Positions 1-7,630 of a DNA stretch of 64,000 nucleotides are shown here, piece after piece. The notes below the pieces were generated by a model. It had not been told where the DNA came from. It worked only from the letters and a program-made list of their open reading frames with translations, and did no database searches. The position numbers were made by a program, and so were the translations under genes. Source of the DNA: Bacteroidales bacterium. Lineage in GTDB: Bacteria > Bacteroidota > Bacteroidia > Bacteroidales > P3. The stretch is from NCBI GenBank assembly GCA_017542345.1, contig JAFXXI010000010.1, positions 1-64,000 of the forward strand, given 5' to 3'. Each line of letters begins with the position of its first letter. Position 1 is the stretch's first letter.

Positions 1-1
1 G

Positions 2-1093
2 GAGGTGCTGAAGGCACTGCTGGTATGTCGCGTGCCGACAACACTGGTGGTGACAGGAGGATTCAAAGACACATACAATGTACAAATAGAGCAGGCGCTG
101 AAAGAGAAGCGTCTGCTCATTTTAGTTTTACAGCGAGAAGATAGCGACGGCAAAGGTTTCAATGCACGGCTGCGCAACCAGTGGGCAATCGATCAGGTAC
201 AGCACATCGTCTGCGGCTACATCAACCCCAACGGTAGCATCTTCGGCCTGCTGGCGGGACGCAACAACGTCACCCATCTTGTCGACAGAAAAGAACTAAA
301 AGCAGCCGAGCAAGAGCCGAAACCCTACCGCTGGACGGTGGCCGAGGACAAACGGCTGCTGCGCATGTACTACGAAGACATGGGCATCCACGCCATCCAC
401 AAAGCCATCGGCCGTCCCTACAGCACCGTCTACCTGCGCGTCAAGTCGCTCACCATGAACGACGAGGTGCTGAAAGGTCGCGAGTTCGAGGACTATGTGG
501 TGGATATCTTTGACTTGTCGAACAATAAGAAACTTACCCTCAAAGACTGGCGAGGCGACAAGTCACTGCCAGGTGTCTATCCCGAAAGCAACAGCGCTCC
601 TGACTTTGTATTTGAGTATGACGGAAAACCGTTTGCCGTGGAGTGTAAATGGCGTAGCCACCCACCCAAAGACATCGAGAAAGAGCTACTCCCCACAGAG
701 AGAATGGCATCCTTCCAACAATTCTCTACCGAGCGACGTATGCCTGTCTACTTGCTCCTTGGCATCGGCGGCCTCCCCAATGACCCCGACAACCTATACT
801 TCACCTGTCTTGATAATGAAGTCTCGTTAGAGTCACTGCACAATAGCGTTATTCCTTCAAAAGAATCCTTGCTGGAAAAGATAGAAAATCTATTTGCCAC
901 CGCCACACCTACCAACTACATGGAACGCCCAAAGGCATTGTACCCCAATGCATACAAACCATGGAGAAATGACGACGATGAACTATTGACGAAATTATAT
1001 AAGGAAGGATCGACCATAGAGGAATTGATGGCCTTGTTCCAACGCAACCGCGGTGGAATCACCTCACATCTTCGGAAACTTGGATGTAATTAA
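2..1093 (+). CDS. Putative PD-(D/E)XK nuclease with flanking Myb-like domains (5' partial)
   Basis: The frame is open to the window edge (first possible start is GTG at 5), so the N-terminus is probably missing. The first ~95 residues look like the end of a Rossmann-type (SLOG/DprA-like) fold. Residues ~107-150 resemble a Myb/SANT-type helix-turn-helix (YRWTVAEDKRLL). Residues ~157-260 look like a PD-(D/E)XK nuclease core: GREFEDYVVDIF helix, then D200 in APDF and E213-x-K215 in AVECKW. A second Myb-like segment (KPWRNDDDELLTKLY) closes the protein. It probably binds and cuts or senses DNA; its substrate is unknown. The family is not recognised with certainty. It is followed 20 bases later by a lipoprotein gene. 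Confidence 0.6.
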   Translation, partial: EVLKALLVCRVPTTLVVTGGFKDTYNVQIEQALKEKRLLILVLQREDSDGKGFNARLRNQWAIDQVQHIVCGYINPNGSIFGLLAGRNNVTHLVDRKELKAAEQEPKPYRWTVAEDKRLLRMYYEDMGIHAIHKAIGRPYSTVYLRVKSLTMNDEVLKGREFEDYVVDIFDLSNNKKLTLKDWRGDKSLPGVYPESNSAPDFVFEYDGKPFAVECKWRSHPPKDIEKELLPTERMASFQQFSTERRMPVYLLLGIGGLPNDPDNLYFTCLDNEVSLESLHNSVIPSKESLLEKIENLFATATPTNYMERPKALYPNAYKPWRNDDDELLTKLYKEGSTIEELMALFQRNRGGITSHLRKLGCN

Positions 1094-1113
1094 TAACAAA
1101 TAACAACAATAAC

Positions 1114-1788
1114 ATGAAACGTATTATCTTTCCGCTGGCCATTTTGACAGCTTTGGTGTTCACCTCGTGTGCTACCTCGAAGTTCTATTCGCAGAACGCC
1201 TCGACGGTCCGTCCGCTGGCTCTTGTGCAGCCGTGCAGCTATCTTACCGACGCCGTCGGTGACTTCGCCACAGATTATTACGAACCGGTGGCGAAGGTCA
1301 ACAATGCCATCCTTATGGAAACTATTCCCACGCTGGGGTTGCCCATCGAGAAGGTGATTCCTTTCGAATACAACTGTGCCGACAAATCGGACGCCACAGT
1401 CCGCTGGATGCGCCACCTGGCCGACGTTGGTAAGAGCGGCGCTAAGAACATGACTATCCCCTCCGACCTCCTCGAGGCAGTCAAGGGCAGCGGATGCCGC
1501 TACGGCATGCTTCTTTCCGACATAGGATATGTGAAAAATGCACGCCAGTATAATATCGAGAAAGCTATAGAGACGGGTATAAAGATTGCGGATGCGCTCA
1601 TCAATAACCACATAGAAATCTCGGACGACACCGAGGCTTATCTCAACGGTCTGTTTTCGGTGATTTTCGACGCCCAGACGGGCAAAGTGGTGTGGTTTGG
1701 TACTGCTCCCCGCAGCTACAAATTCAACCCGCTGGACGGCGCGGATATGAAGAAGCAGCTCACCAAGCTGTACAAAGCCTTCCTCTAG
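1114..1788 (+). CDS. Putative lipoprotein of unknown function
   Basis: A 224-residue protein with a lipoprotein signal peptide (hydrophobic stretch then LVFTSC, lipidated Cys about residue 19). The mature part is soluble, with segments such as PCSYLTD and GLFSVIFDAQTGKVVWFGTAP. The latter resembles the end of small Bacteroidota lipoproteins that may oligomerise at the outer membrane. I do not recognise the family. A strong terminator follows at 1807-1840, so this gene ends its transcription unit. Confidence 0.7.
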   Translation: MKRIIFPLAILTALVFTSCATSKFYSQNASTVRPLALVQPCSYLTDAVGDFATDYYEPVAKVNNAILMETIPTLGLPIEKVIPFEYNCADKSDATVRWMRHLADVGKSGAKNMTIPSDLLEAVKGSGCRYGMLLSDIGYVKNARQYNIEKAIETGIKIADALINNHIEISDDTEAYLNGLFSVIFDAQTGKVVWFGTAPRSYKFNPLDGADMKKQLTKLYKAFL

Positions 1789-1806
1789 TCTTACGGCAAC
1801 GAAAAC

Positions 1807-1840
1807 AGAAAGCCGAGGCCAGTGATGGTCTCGGCTTTCT
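1807..1840 (+). terminator. Rho-independent terminator, possibly bidirectional
   Basis: An 11-bp stem (AGAAAGCCGAG and its complement) with a 12-base loop sits between the convergent lipoprotein and hexosaminidase genes. T-rich sequence lies on the + side and A-rich sequence on the other side, so it can serve both strands. Confidence 0.75.
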
Positions 1841-1860
1841 TTATGTTTGGCTTGTAGCGC

Positions 1861-2997
1861 TTACTTCAAGGCGGCTTTCAAGGCGCGGATGCGCTTGGCG
1901 CTTTCATGAATTCGTTCTGCGCTGACGGTGCCGTTGGCCACCATATTCTTGATTGTCCGCACGGCACGGGGTACCTGTTCGGTATCGTAGGTGCCGCCGT
2001 TGTTGCTGAGGCAGAGCAGGTCGGCTCCGGCGGTGACTGCCATCTCGATGGCGTGCTCGAAACTATAGTGTTCTACGATGGCACCCATGGCGAGGTCGTC
2101 GGTAACGATGATGCCGGCAAAACCCAGTGTGTCGCGCAGGTAGGCTGTGATGGCAGGCGAAAGCGATGCCGGCAGCCCTTTGGGGTCCATCTGGCGGTTG
2201 ACGACATGGGCAGTCATCACCATCGGGGCATCATTGATGAGCTCTTTGTAGGGGATAAGTTCGGCGCACTGCCAGGTGTTGCTGACGTCAACGAGTCCTT
2301 TATGGGTGTCGCCTGTGGCGCTGCCATGACCGGGGAAGTGCTTGAGACAACTGGCCACGCCTTTGCGTTGCTGTTCGTCAATCCAGATGCTGCAGCAGGC
2401 CGTCACGCGGGCTGGATCGGCCGAGAAACTGCGCCCCATGCCGCCGATGACTGGGCATGCGGGATTGACGTCTACGTCGGCCACCGGGGCGAAGTTGAGG
2501 CTGATACCCGCCTCATGCAGCATCTGTGCCGTCAGCCGGGCGCATTGGCGCACGCTGTCATCCCCGGCGGTGGCACTAGCCTGGGCAGAGGCTACCGCGG
2601 TGAATCCATAGCGGGGACTGAGGCGGCTCACACGGCCACCTTCTTGGTCAATGCCGATAAGGAGGGTGGGAGAGATGCTGTGCAGCTGTAGACAAAGCTC
2701 CTTCACCTGCTGCGCGCTGGCTATGTTGCGGCCGCGGCGGCCTGTGGCAGCATCGTAGTCGAACAGTATGACGCTGCCCACACGGAAGTGTGTCAAGTCG
2801 CGCCAGATATGGTTGGTGGAGTCCAGCGTTGTCCCACGGAAGCCCACGAGCAGCATCTCACCGATGTCGGCATCGAGGTCCATCACAGTGTCGTTGTCGA
2901 TTTCGACATATCCGTTGGCCTCGGTATTGCACGAAGTATTACCGCATGCAGTGGCCACTGTCAGCAGTAAGATAAGCGGTAGCAGTATTTTCTTCAT
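1861..2997 (-). CDS. Glycoside hydrolase family 3 beta-N-acetylhexosaminidase (NagZ-like lipoprotein)
   Basis: A 378-residue GH3 enzyme that by family would cleave beta-linked N-acetylglucosamine, for example from muropeptides during wall recycling. Visible motifs are [17 protein letters not shown], the catalytic-loop GDTHKG (Asp/His dyad of NagZ-type enzymes) and [10 protein letters not shown] with the nucleophile Asp. The N-terminus is a lipoprotein signal (TVATAC), so it is likely anchored in the periplasm or outer membrane, unlike cytosolic E. coli NagZ. The ATG overlaps the recR stop by four bases (ATGA), so the two genes are cotranscribed. Single-domain length fits NagZ. Confidence 0.88.
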   Translation of the reverse strand: MKKILLPLILLLTVATACGNTSCNTEANGYVEIDNDTVMDLDADIGEMLLVGFRGTTLDSTNHIWRDLTHFRVGSVILFDYDAATGRRGRNIASAQQVKELCLQLHSISPTLLIGIDQEGGRVSRLSPRYGFTAVASAQASATAGDDSVRQCARLTAQMLHEAGISLNFAPVADVDVNPACPVIGGMGRSFSADPARVTACCSIWIDEQQRKGVASCLKHFPGHGSATGDTHKGLVDVSNTWQCAELIPYKELINDAPMVMTAHVVNRQMDPKGLPASLSPAITAYLRDTLGFAGIIVTDDLAMGAIVEHYSFEHAIEMAVTAGADLLCLSNNGGTYDTEQVPRAVRTIKNMVANGTVSAERIHESAKRIRALKAALK

Positions 2998-3608
2998 CCT
3001 TCAAAGGGTATTCGTCCCGTGATGCTGCGTCCGAGGGTGATCTCGTCGGCGTATTCCAGGCTGTCGCCCACGGCCACGCCGCGCGCCAGCGTCGTCACCT
3101 TCACCCCCAGCGGCTGCAGCTGCCGGTTGATGTAATAGTTTGTTGTGTCGCCCTCCATGGTGGTAGGCAGCGCCAGGATGACCTCTTCCACGGGTGCCGG
3201 GTCGCCGGTCTCCACGCGGCGCAGCAGGCTGGCAATCTCCAGGTCGTGCACCCCCACACCGTCGATGGGTGAGATGACGCCTCCCAGCACATGGTAAAGA
3301 CCACGATACTGCTGGGTGTTCTCTATGGCCATCACGTCCTGTATGTTCTCCACCACGCAGACGATGCCCCGCTGGCGCTTGTCGCTGGCGCAGATGGGAC
3401 ACACATCGGTGTCGCTGATGTTGCGGCAGTGGCGGCAGCGGTACAGCCCGGTCTTGAGGTGCACCATCGCCTCGGCGAAGTCGCGCACCCGCTCTTCGTC
3501 CTCATTCAGCAAGTGCAGCGCATAGCGCAATGCCGTCCGTTTGCCCACGCCGGGCAGTGTGGCCAGCTGCTCAACGGCCTGTTCGAGTATCTTGCTTGGA
3601 AGGTCCAT
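2994..3608 (-). CDS. recR: Recombination mediator RecR
   Basis: A 204-residue protein of normal RecR length. It has an N-terminal helix-hairpin-helix ([16 protein letters not shown]), a zinc finger with C58, C61, C70 and C73, and a Toprim domain ([16 protein letters not shown]). With RecF and RecO it loads RecA on gapped DNA. The start at 3608 gives the canonical N-terminus for the family. It overlaps the downstream hexosaminidase gene by four bases. Confidence 0.96.
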   Translation of the reverse strand: MDLPSKILEQAVEQLATLPGVGKRTALRYALHLLNEDEERVRDFAEAMVHLKTGLYRCRHCRNISDTDVCPICASDKRQRGIVCVVENIQDVMAIENTQQYRGLYHVLGGVISPIDGVGVHDLEIASLLRRVETGDPAPVEEVILALPTTMEGDTTNYYINRQLQPLGVKVTTLARGVAVGDSLEYADEITLGRSITGRIPFEG

Positions 3609-3716
3609 TCTTCTGCCCGCTCTTTCTTGTTAGTTTACACCGACATATAACGGCTCCTCGAGGGTAAATATTGCCCCCGCGGGGAAAGTTTTTCCTGCTT
3701 GTATTCTTTTTTTGCG

Positions 3717-3725
3717 TACCTTTGC
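3717..3725 (+). promoter_or_regulatory. Bacteroidota -7 promoter element for the 3824 gene
   Basis: TACCTTTGC matches the Bacteroidota primary-sigma -7 element. A TTG lies at 3699-3701, slightly closer than usual. The next start codon is about 100 bases downstream. Confidence 0.55.
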
Positions 3726-3823
3726 ATCATGTAAGCCGTTCTCTCAAGCCTCCGTGTGTGGTGCAAGGCGCTGGTAAATAATCGTATATGATGTAAATGA
3801 TAACCCCTAAATACCCCATTGTC

Positions 3824-4816
3824 ATGAAAAAAGTGATTCTTTTGCTCATTGCAGCCCTCGCGCTCCCCATTGCCGCCGACGCGCAACTTGGCGGACTGCT
3901 GGAGAAGGCTGCCAAGAAAGCCGCCACCAAGACCGCCGAGAAGGTGATGGACAGGGCTGTCGATCGTGCCAGCGACGCTGCCGCCGACGCCATTGAAAAG
4001 GAGGTCGACAAACGTCTTCCTAAAGAGAAAGAGACCCCATCGGCTCCTGTCGCCGAAGCCACCTACGCCAGCCTCATGGGCCAGCTTCCCGAGCTGCCTT
4101 CGGTCGACCAGCTGGTGAAACACAAAGAGGCCGAACTGAACGAGAATGCATTGAAGCTCATGACAAGCAAGGTGTCGGTGTTCTCCGCCAAGGCGCTCGA
4201 CCTTGCATCGCAGTGTGCCGCGCTGCGCTACAACACGATGGACTCGGCCCAGGCCACCGATGCTGCCTACCGCTATGCCGAGCTCTCCACCGGCCTCAGC
4301 CGTGAGGAGTTGGAAAAACTCTCCACCATGAGTGAAGCGGAGCAGGAAGCCTACCTGCAGGCACACTATGCCACGGGCCGTGCCGAGACAGCCCTGGCCA
4401 GGCAGGCCGTCGATGCCAGCCAGTGGCTCGAACCCCTCCAACCTATGATTGACAAGTGGACTGCCGCCGGCGAGAAGGCCGACAAAGCCTACGACGAGAT
4501 GGCCGTCAAGCTGCGTCCCATCTATGCCAAGTATGCCTCGCGGCTGGCCCAGGCTACGGGCGCCGAACGCAACAATGTGCTGCTGAGCTACTACACCGAG
4601 GCAGCGCCCCACATCCGTACCGCTGTGCAGAAGGCCCTTAACACCCGCCTCAACGAGCAGTTGCCGCTGGCGGAGAAGATAGAGGCCGAGATGGTCAAGA
4701 TTCGTGCAGCCCATCCCGACGCCATCAATCAGTTGCTCAACTACCCGCAGCTCACTGCCACGCAGTACTTCACCGAAGTGTACCACCTGCTCGAGATCCC
4801 AGCATACTCGGAGTGA
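3824..4816 (+). CDS. Exported alpha-helical protein of unknown function
   Basis: A 330-residue protein starting at MKKVILLL with a cleavable signal peptide (site near AADAQ). Residues ~20-75 are Ala/Lys/Glu-rich and likely helical or coiled coil (KAAKKAATKTAEK). The rest is also predicted helical, with no recognised catalytic motif. An in-frame ATG at 3797 would put nine residues before the signal peptide, so 3824 is preferred. It is a monocistronic unit with its own promoter and a very strong terminator. Periplasmic location is inferred. Confidence 0.75.
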   Translation: MKKVILLLIAALALPIAADAQLGGLLEKAAKKAATKTAEKVMDRAVDRASDAAADAIEKEVDKRLPKEKETPSAPVAEATYASLMGQLPELPSVDQLVKHKEAELNENALKLMTSKVSVFSAKALDLASQCAALRYNTMDSAQATDAAYRYAELSTGLSREELEKLSTMSEAEQEAYLQAHYATGRAETALARQAVDASQWLEPLQPMIDKWTAAGEKADKAYDEMAVKLRPIYAKYASRLAQATGAERNNVLLSYYTEAAPHIRTAVQKALNTRLNEQLPLAEKIEAEMVKIRAAHPDAINQLLNYPQLTATQYFTEVYHLLEIPAYSE

Positions 4817-4833
4817 CCCTGCCCCGATAAACC

Positions 4834-4867
4834 ACAGGGGGCCGCGCCATCTGGCGCGGCCCCCTGT
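4834..4867. terminator. Strong bidirectional terminator
   Basis: A perfect 15-bp GC-rich stem (ACAGGGGGCCGCGCC and complement) with loop ATCT lies between the convergent 3824 gene and phosphohexomutase gene. Confidence 0.85.
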
Positions 4868-4890
4868 TTCGTACTCTGCCGGAGTGTGAA

Positions 4891-6639
4891 TTACACCAGC
4901 TTCATACTCTTCTTGATGGCCTCGATCTTGGCGTCGAGGGCGTCGTTGGTCTTGTCGAAACAGTCTTTGCAGCACAGCTCGCCTTTGACGCTGAAGTAGA
5001 ACTTGATCTTCGGCTCGGTGCCGCTGGGACGAACGGTGACCTTGTTGCCCTTGTCGGTGAAGAACTGCAGCACGTTGCTCTTCGGCAAGTCAATCTTGGT
5101 CACCTTGCCGGTCACGAGGTCCTTGCTCTCCAGCACCTGGTAGTCCTTGATGCATATAACTCTCTCGCCGTCGATTTCGGCGGGGGGATTGCTGCGGTAG
5201 TCGCGCATCATCTGCTGTATCTCTTCGGCACCGCTCTTGCCCTTGCGCACCACGCTCACCAGGCCTTCCTTGTAGAAGCCGTACTGCTTGTAGATGTCGA
5301 CCAGCACGTCGAAGAAGGTCTTGCCTTGTTCGCAGGCCCAGGCGGCAATCTCGGCAATCATCGAGCAGGCCGCCACGGCGTCCTTGTCGCGCACAAAGTC
5401 GCCAATCATGTAGCCGTAGCTCTCCTCGCCGCCCGCGATGAAGGTCTCGATGCCCTCCAGTTCGCGTATCTTGGCGCCGATGAACTTGAAGCCCGTCAGC
5501 ACATCGTAAATCTTGATGCCGGCGCGGGTGGCGATGTCGGCGGGCAGTTCGCTCGTGACGATGGTCTTCACCATGAACTCGTTGCCGGTGAGCAGTTGCT
5601 TCTCCTGCCACTGGCGGACGATATAGTAGAACAGCACGCTCATGGTCTGGTTGCCGTTCAGCAGCATCCATTCGCCGTCGGGCCGCTTCACAGCCACACC
5701 CACGCGGTCGGCGTCGGGGTCACTGGCGAAGACGATGTCGGCGTCAATCTGCTTTGCCAAGTCGACGGCCATGCTCATCGCCGCCTTCTCTTCGGGATTG
5801 GGAGAGGGGGTGGTGGGGAAGTTGCCGTCGGGCACGGCCTGCGCCTCGACCACATTGACATTGGTGAAACCCAACTGTTTCAGCATGCGCGGGATAAGGG
5901 TGATGCCCGTGCCGTGCAGCGGCGTGTAGACAATCTTCACATCGTGGTGCTTGCGGATAAGCTCGGGGTTGAGGCTGTTCTGCTCCACGCGAGCCAGATA
6001 CACCTTGTCGACATCTTCGCCGATGATTTGGATATTCTTCTCGCCGCCGGTCATCTTTACATCTCCCATGCTCTTGATCTTCAGTACCTCGTCGATGACG
6101 GCGGTGTCATGCGGCGCCGTCAGCTGGCAGCCGTCGCTCCAGTAGGCCTTGTAGCCGTTGTATTCCTTGGGGTTGTGGCTGGCGGTCAGCATCACACCCG
6201 TGTGGCACTTGAAGTGGCGCACGGCGAAGCTCAGCTCCGGCGTGGGACGCATGCCATCGAACAGGTAGACCTTGAAGCCGTTGGCGGCCAGCACCGCTGC
6301 GGTGATTTCGGCAAACTCGCGGCTGTGGTTGCGGCTGTCGTGTGACACCGAGGCCCGCAGCTCCTTCTCGTTGGGGTTGACCTTCTTCACATAGTTGGCC
6401 AAGCCCTGGGTGGCCATAGCCACCGTGTAGCGGTTCATGCGGTTGGTGCCCACGCCCATGATGCCGCGCAGGCCGCCGGTGCCGAACTCCAGATGGCGGT
6501 AGAAGCTCTCGTTCAGTTCGGTGGGGTTCGCCGCCATATCGCGGATAGCCTGCTTGGTGGCGTCGTCGTATTCGCCCTCGAGCCAAGCCTTGACGTTCAG
6601 CTTGGCACTTTCGTCGATGTTTAGGGTATTGATATCCAT
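4891..6639 (-). CDS. Phosphoglucomutase/phosphomannomutase (PgcA-type alpha-phosphohexomutase)
   Basis: A 582-residue enzyme interconverting hexose 1- and 6-phosphates for glycogen and surface-polysaccharide precursors. All four family motifs are present: the phosphoserine loop TASHNPKEYNGYK, the metal loop DPDADRVG, the sugar-binding GGEESYGY and the phosphate-binding RPSGTEPKIKF. Length matches the ~580-residue PgcA branch rather than the ~450-residue GlmM branch. It is monocistronic and convergent with the exported helical protein. Whether glucose or mannose phosphate is preferred cannot be read from the sequence. Confidence 0.93.
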   Translation of the reverse strand: MDINTLNIDESAKLNVKAWLEGEYDDATKQAIRDMAANPTELNESFYRHLEFGTGGLRGIMGVGTNRMNRYTVAMATQGLANYVKKVNPNEKELRASVSHDSRNHSREFAEITAAVLAANGFKVYLFDGMRPTPELSFAVRHFKCHTGVMLTASHNPKEYNGYKAYWSDGCQLTAPHDTAVIDEVLKIKSMGDVKMTGGEKNIQIIGEDVDKVYLARVEQNSLNPELIRKHHDVKIVYTPLHGTGITLIPRMLKQLGFTNVNVVEAQAVPDGNFPTTPSPNPEEKAAMSMAVDLAKQIDADIVFASDPDADRVGVAVKRPDGEWMLLNGNQTMSVLFYYIVRQWQEKQLLTGNEFMVKTIVTSELPADIATRAGIKIYDVLTGFKFIGAKIRELEGIETFIAGGEESYGYMIGDFVRDKDAVAACSMIAEIAAWACEQGKTFFDVLVDIYKQYGFYKEGLVSVVRKGKSGAEEIQQMMRDYRSNPPAEIDGERVICIKDYQVLESKDLVTGKVTKIDLPKSNVLQFFTDKGNKVTVRPSGTEPKIKFYFSVKGELCCKDCFDKTNDALDAKIEAIKKSMKLV

Positions 6640-6725
6640 GGTGTAAGAGTTATTTTAAACTGATAACTATAAGATGCCGTTTTTATTGTGCCGCCCCCAA
6701 ACTTTTCTCCCTGCCAGCTCCCCTT

Positions 6726-6838
6726 CCCCTCCGGTTCCCCTCCGCTCGTTCTACGGTCGTTCTACGCTCGTTCTACGGTATTTCTACGGTTTTTTACCGT
6801 TAAACGAGCGTAGAAGGAGCGTTAAACGACCGTAGAAC
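6726..6838. repeat. 11-nt-unit palindromic element, copy 1
   Basis: Ten consecutive 11-nt units. Two are C-rich (CCCCTCCGGTT, CCCCTCCGCTC), four are of the GTTCTACGGTC type, one is central (TTTTACCGTTA), and three are inverted-complement type (AACGAGCGTAG, AAGGAGCGTTA, AACGACCGTAG). The two halves can pair into a long hairpin with a T-rich tip. It lies upstream of the cdd promoter. Related copies are at 42793-42913 and 63447-63567. Confidence 0.85.
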
Positions 6839-6881
6839 AACCTGTTAGGATGCTGAGGGAGAGAGCATTGGAAGATTGGTG

Positions 6882-6911
6882 TTGGAAATTAGGAAAAAAG
6901 CGTATCTTTGC
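6882..6911 (+). promoter_or_regulatory. cdd promoter
   Basis: A -33 TTG at 6882-6884 and -7 TATCTTTGC at 6903-6911 with ~18-base spacing. An upstream ATG at 6908 falls inside the -7 element, which rules it out as the cdd start. Confidence 0.75.
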
Positions 6912-6934
6912 AGACAGGAGAAAAAGCCAACGAT

Positions 6935-7405
6935 ATGGATAAGATACTGACAATAAGTTATCAAGAGTTTGATTCGATAGAAGCGTTGCCGGCTGCGGAC
7001 CGCGAGTTGCTCGCTGCCGCGGCGGAGGCCACCGAGGGCGCCTATGCCCCCTATTCGCATTTCCGTGTGGGCGCCGCCCTGCGGTTGGCCGACGGGCGTG
7101 TGGTGTGTGGCAGCAACCAGGAGAACGCCGCCTATCCGTCGGGTCTGTGCGCCGAGCGTACGGCGGTGTTCGCCGCCTCGGCCCAGTATCCGCAGCAGCG
7201 TGACTATGAGGCTCTTGCCGTCGTGGGACGTGACGCTGAAGGACGTTTGTGCGAGGCATCGCCATGCGGTGCTTGCCGTCAGGTGCTGCTGGAGTACGAG
7301 CGCCGTCAAGGGCATCCGCTGCGGGTGATTTGCCAGTTGGGCGGCGGACGGGTGCGTGTGGTGCCCGACGTAGCCTCGCTGCTCCCGTTCGGCTTTGACT
7401 TTTAG
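6935..7405 (+). CDS. cdd: Cytidine deaminase
   Basis: A 156-residue homotetrameric-type cytidine deaminase, converting (deoxy)cytidine to (deoxy)uridine in pyrimidine salvage. The substrate and zinc motif is clear: NAAYPSGLCAERTAVF (HAE replaced by CAE, as in tetrameric CDAs) and SPCGACRQVLLEY (PCxxC). AYAPYSHFRVGAA is the typical N-terminal motif. The start MDKILTISY at 6935 is chosen because the longer frame begins in the promoter. Monocistronic. Confidence 0.95.
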   Translation: MDKILTISYQEFDSIEALPAADRELLAAAAEATEGAYAPYSHFRVGAALRLADGRVVCGSNQENAAYPSGLCAERTAVFAASAQYPQQRDYEALAVVGRDAEGRLCEASPCGACRQVLLEYERRQGHPLRVICQLGGGRVRVVPDVASLLPFGFDF

Positions 7406-7569
7406 AGGCAAAAAACGCGGAGAAGGGTGCGCCCAACCGCCGTCCAACCATGCTGAAGCGCCTGAGGAACGGGCAAATCAGGATTGCGTAAGTCGTTGAC
7501 AACATGCTATGTATGACAGTGTAGGATGCGTATGGGTAAAAAAAATTTTACCATACGCGTTTTTCTTTG

Positions 7570-7578
7570 TATTTTTGC
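7570..7578 (+). promoter_or_regulatory. -7 element for the ppiD-like gene
   Basis: TATTTTTGC, matching the Bacteroidota -7 consensus, lies 52 bases before the start at 7631. It probably also drives the envelope genes that follow. Confidence 0.6.
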
Positions 7579-7630
7579 ACGCTTAAAAACAGAAAATAAA
7601 CAAAGTAAAAATAAACTAACAACACAGAAA

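Noticed and set aside
3635..4975. 446-codon minus-strand frame spanning the 3824 gene and the terminator
   Set aside because: It crosses a strong terminator and a promoter and opposes a protein with a clear signal peptide.
6726..6838. Simple intrinsic terminator interpretation of the 11-nt element
   Set aside because: The T-run is in the hairpin tip rather than after the stem, and the ~110-bp length and phased units exceed a terminator; a terminator role is still possible but does not explain the structure.
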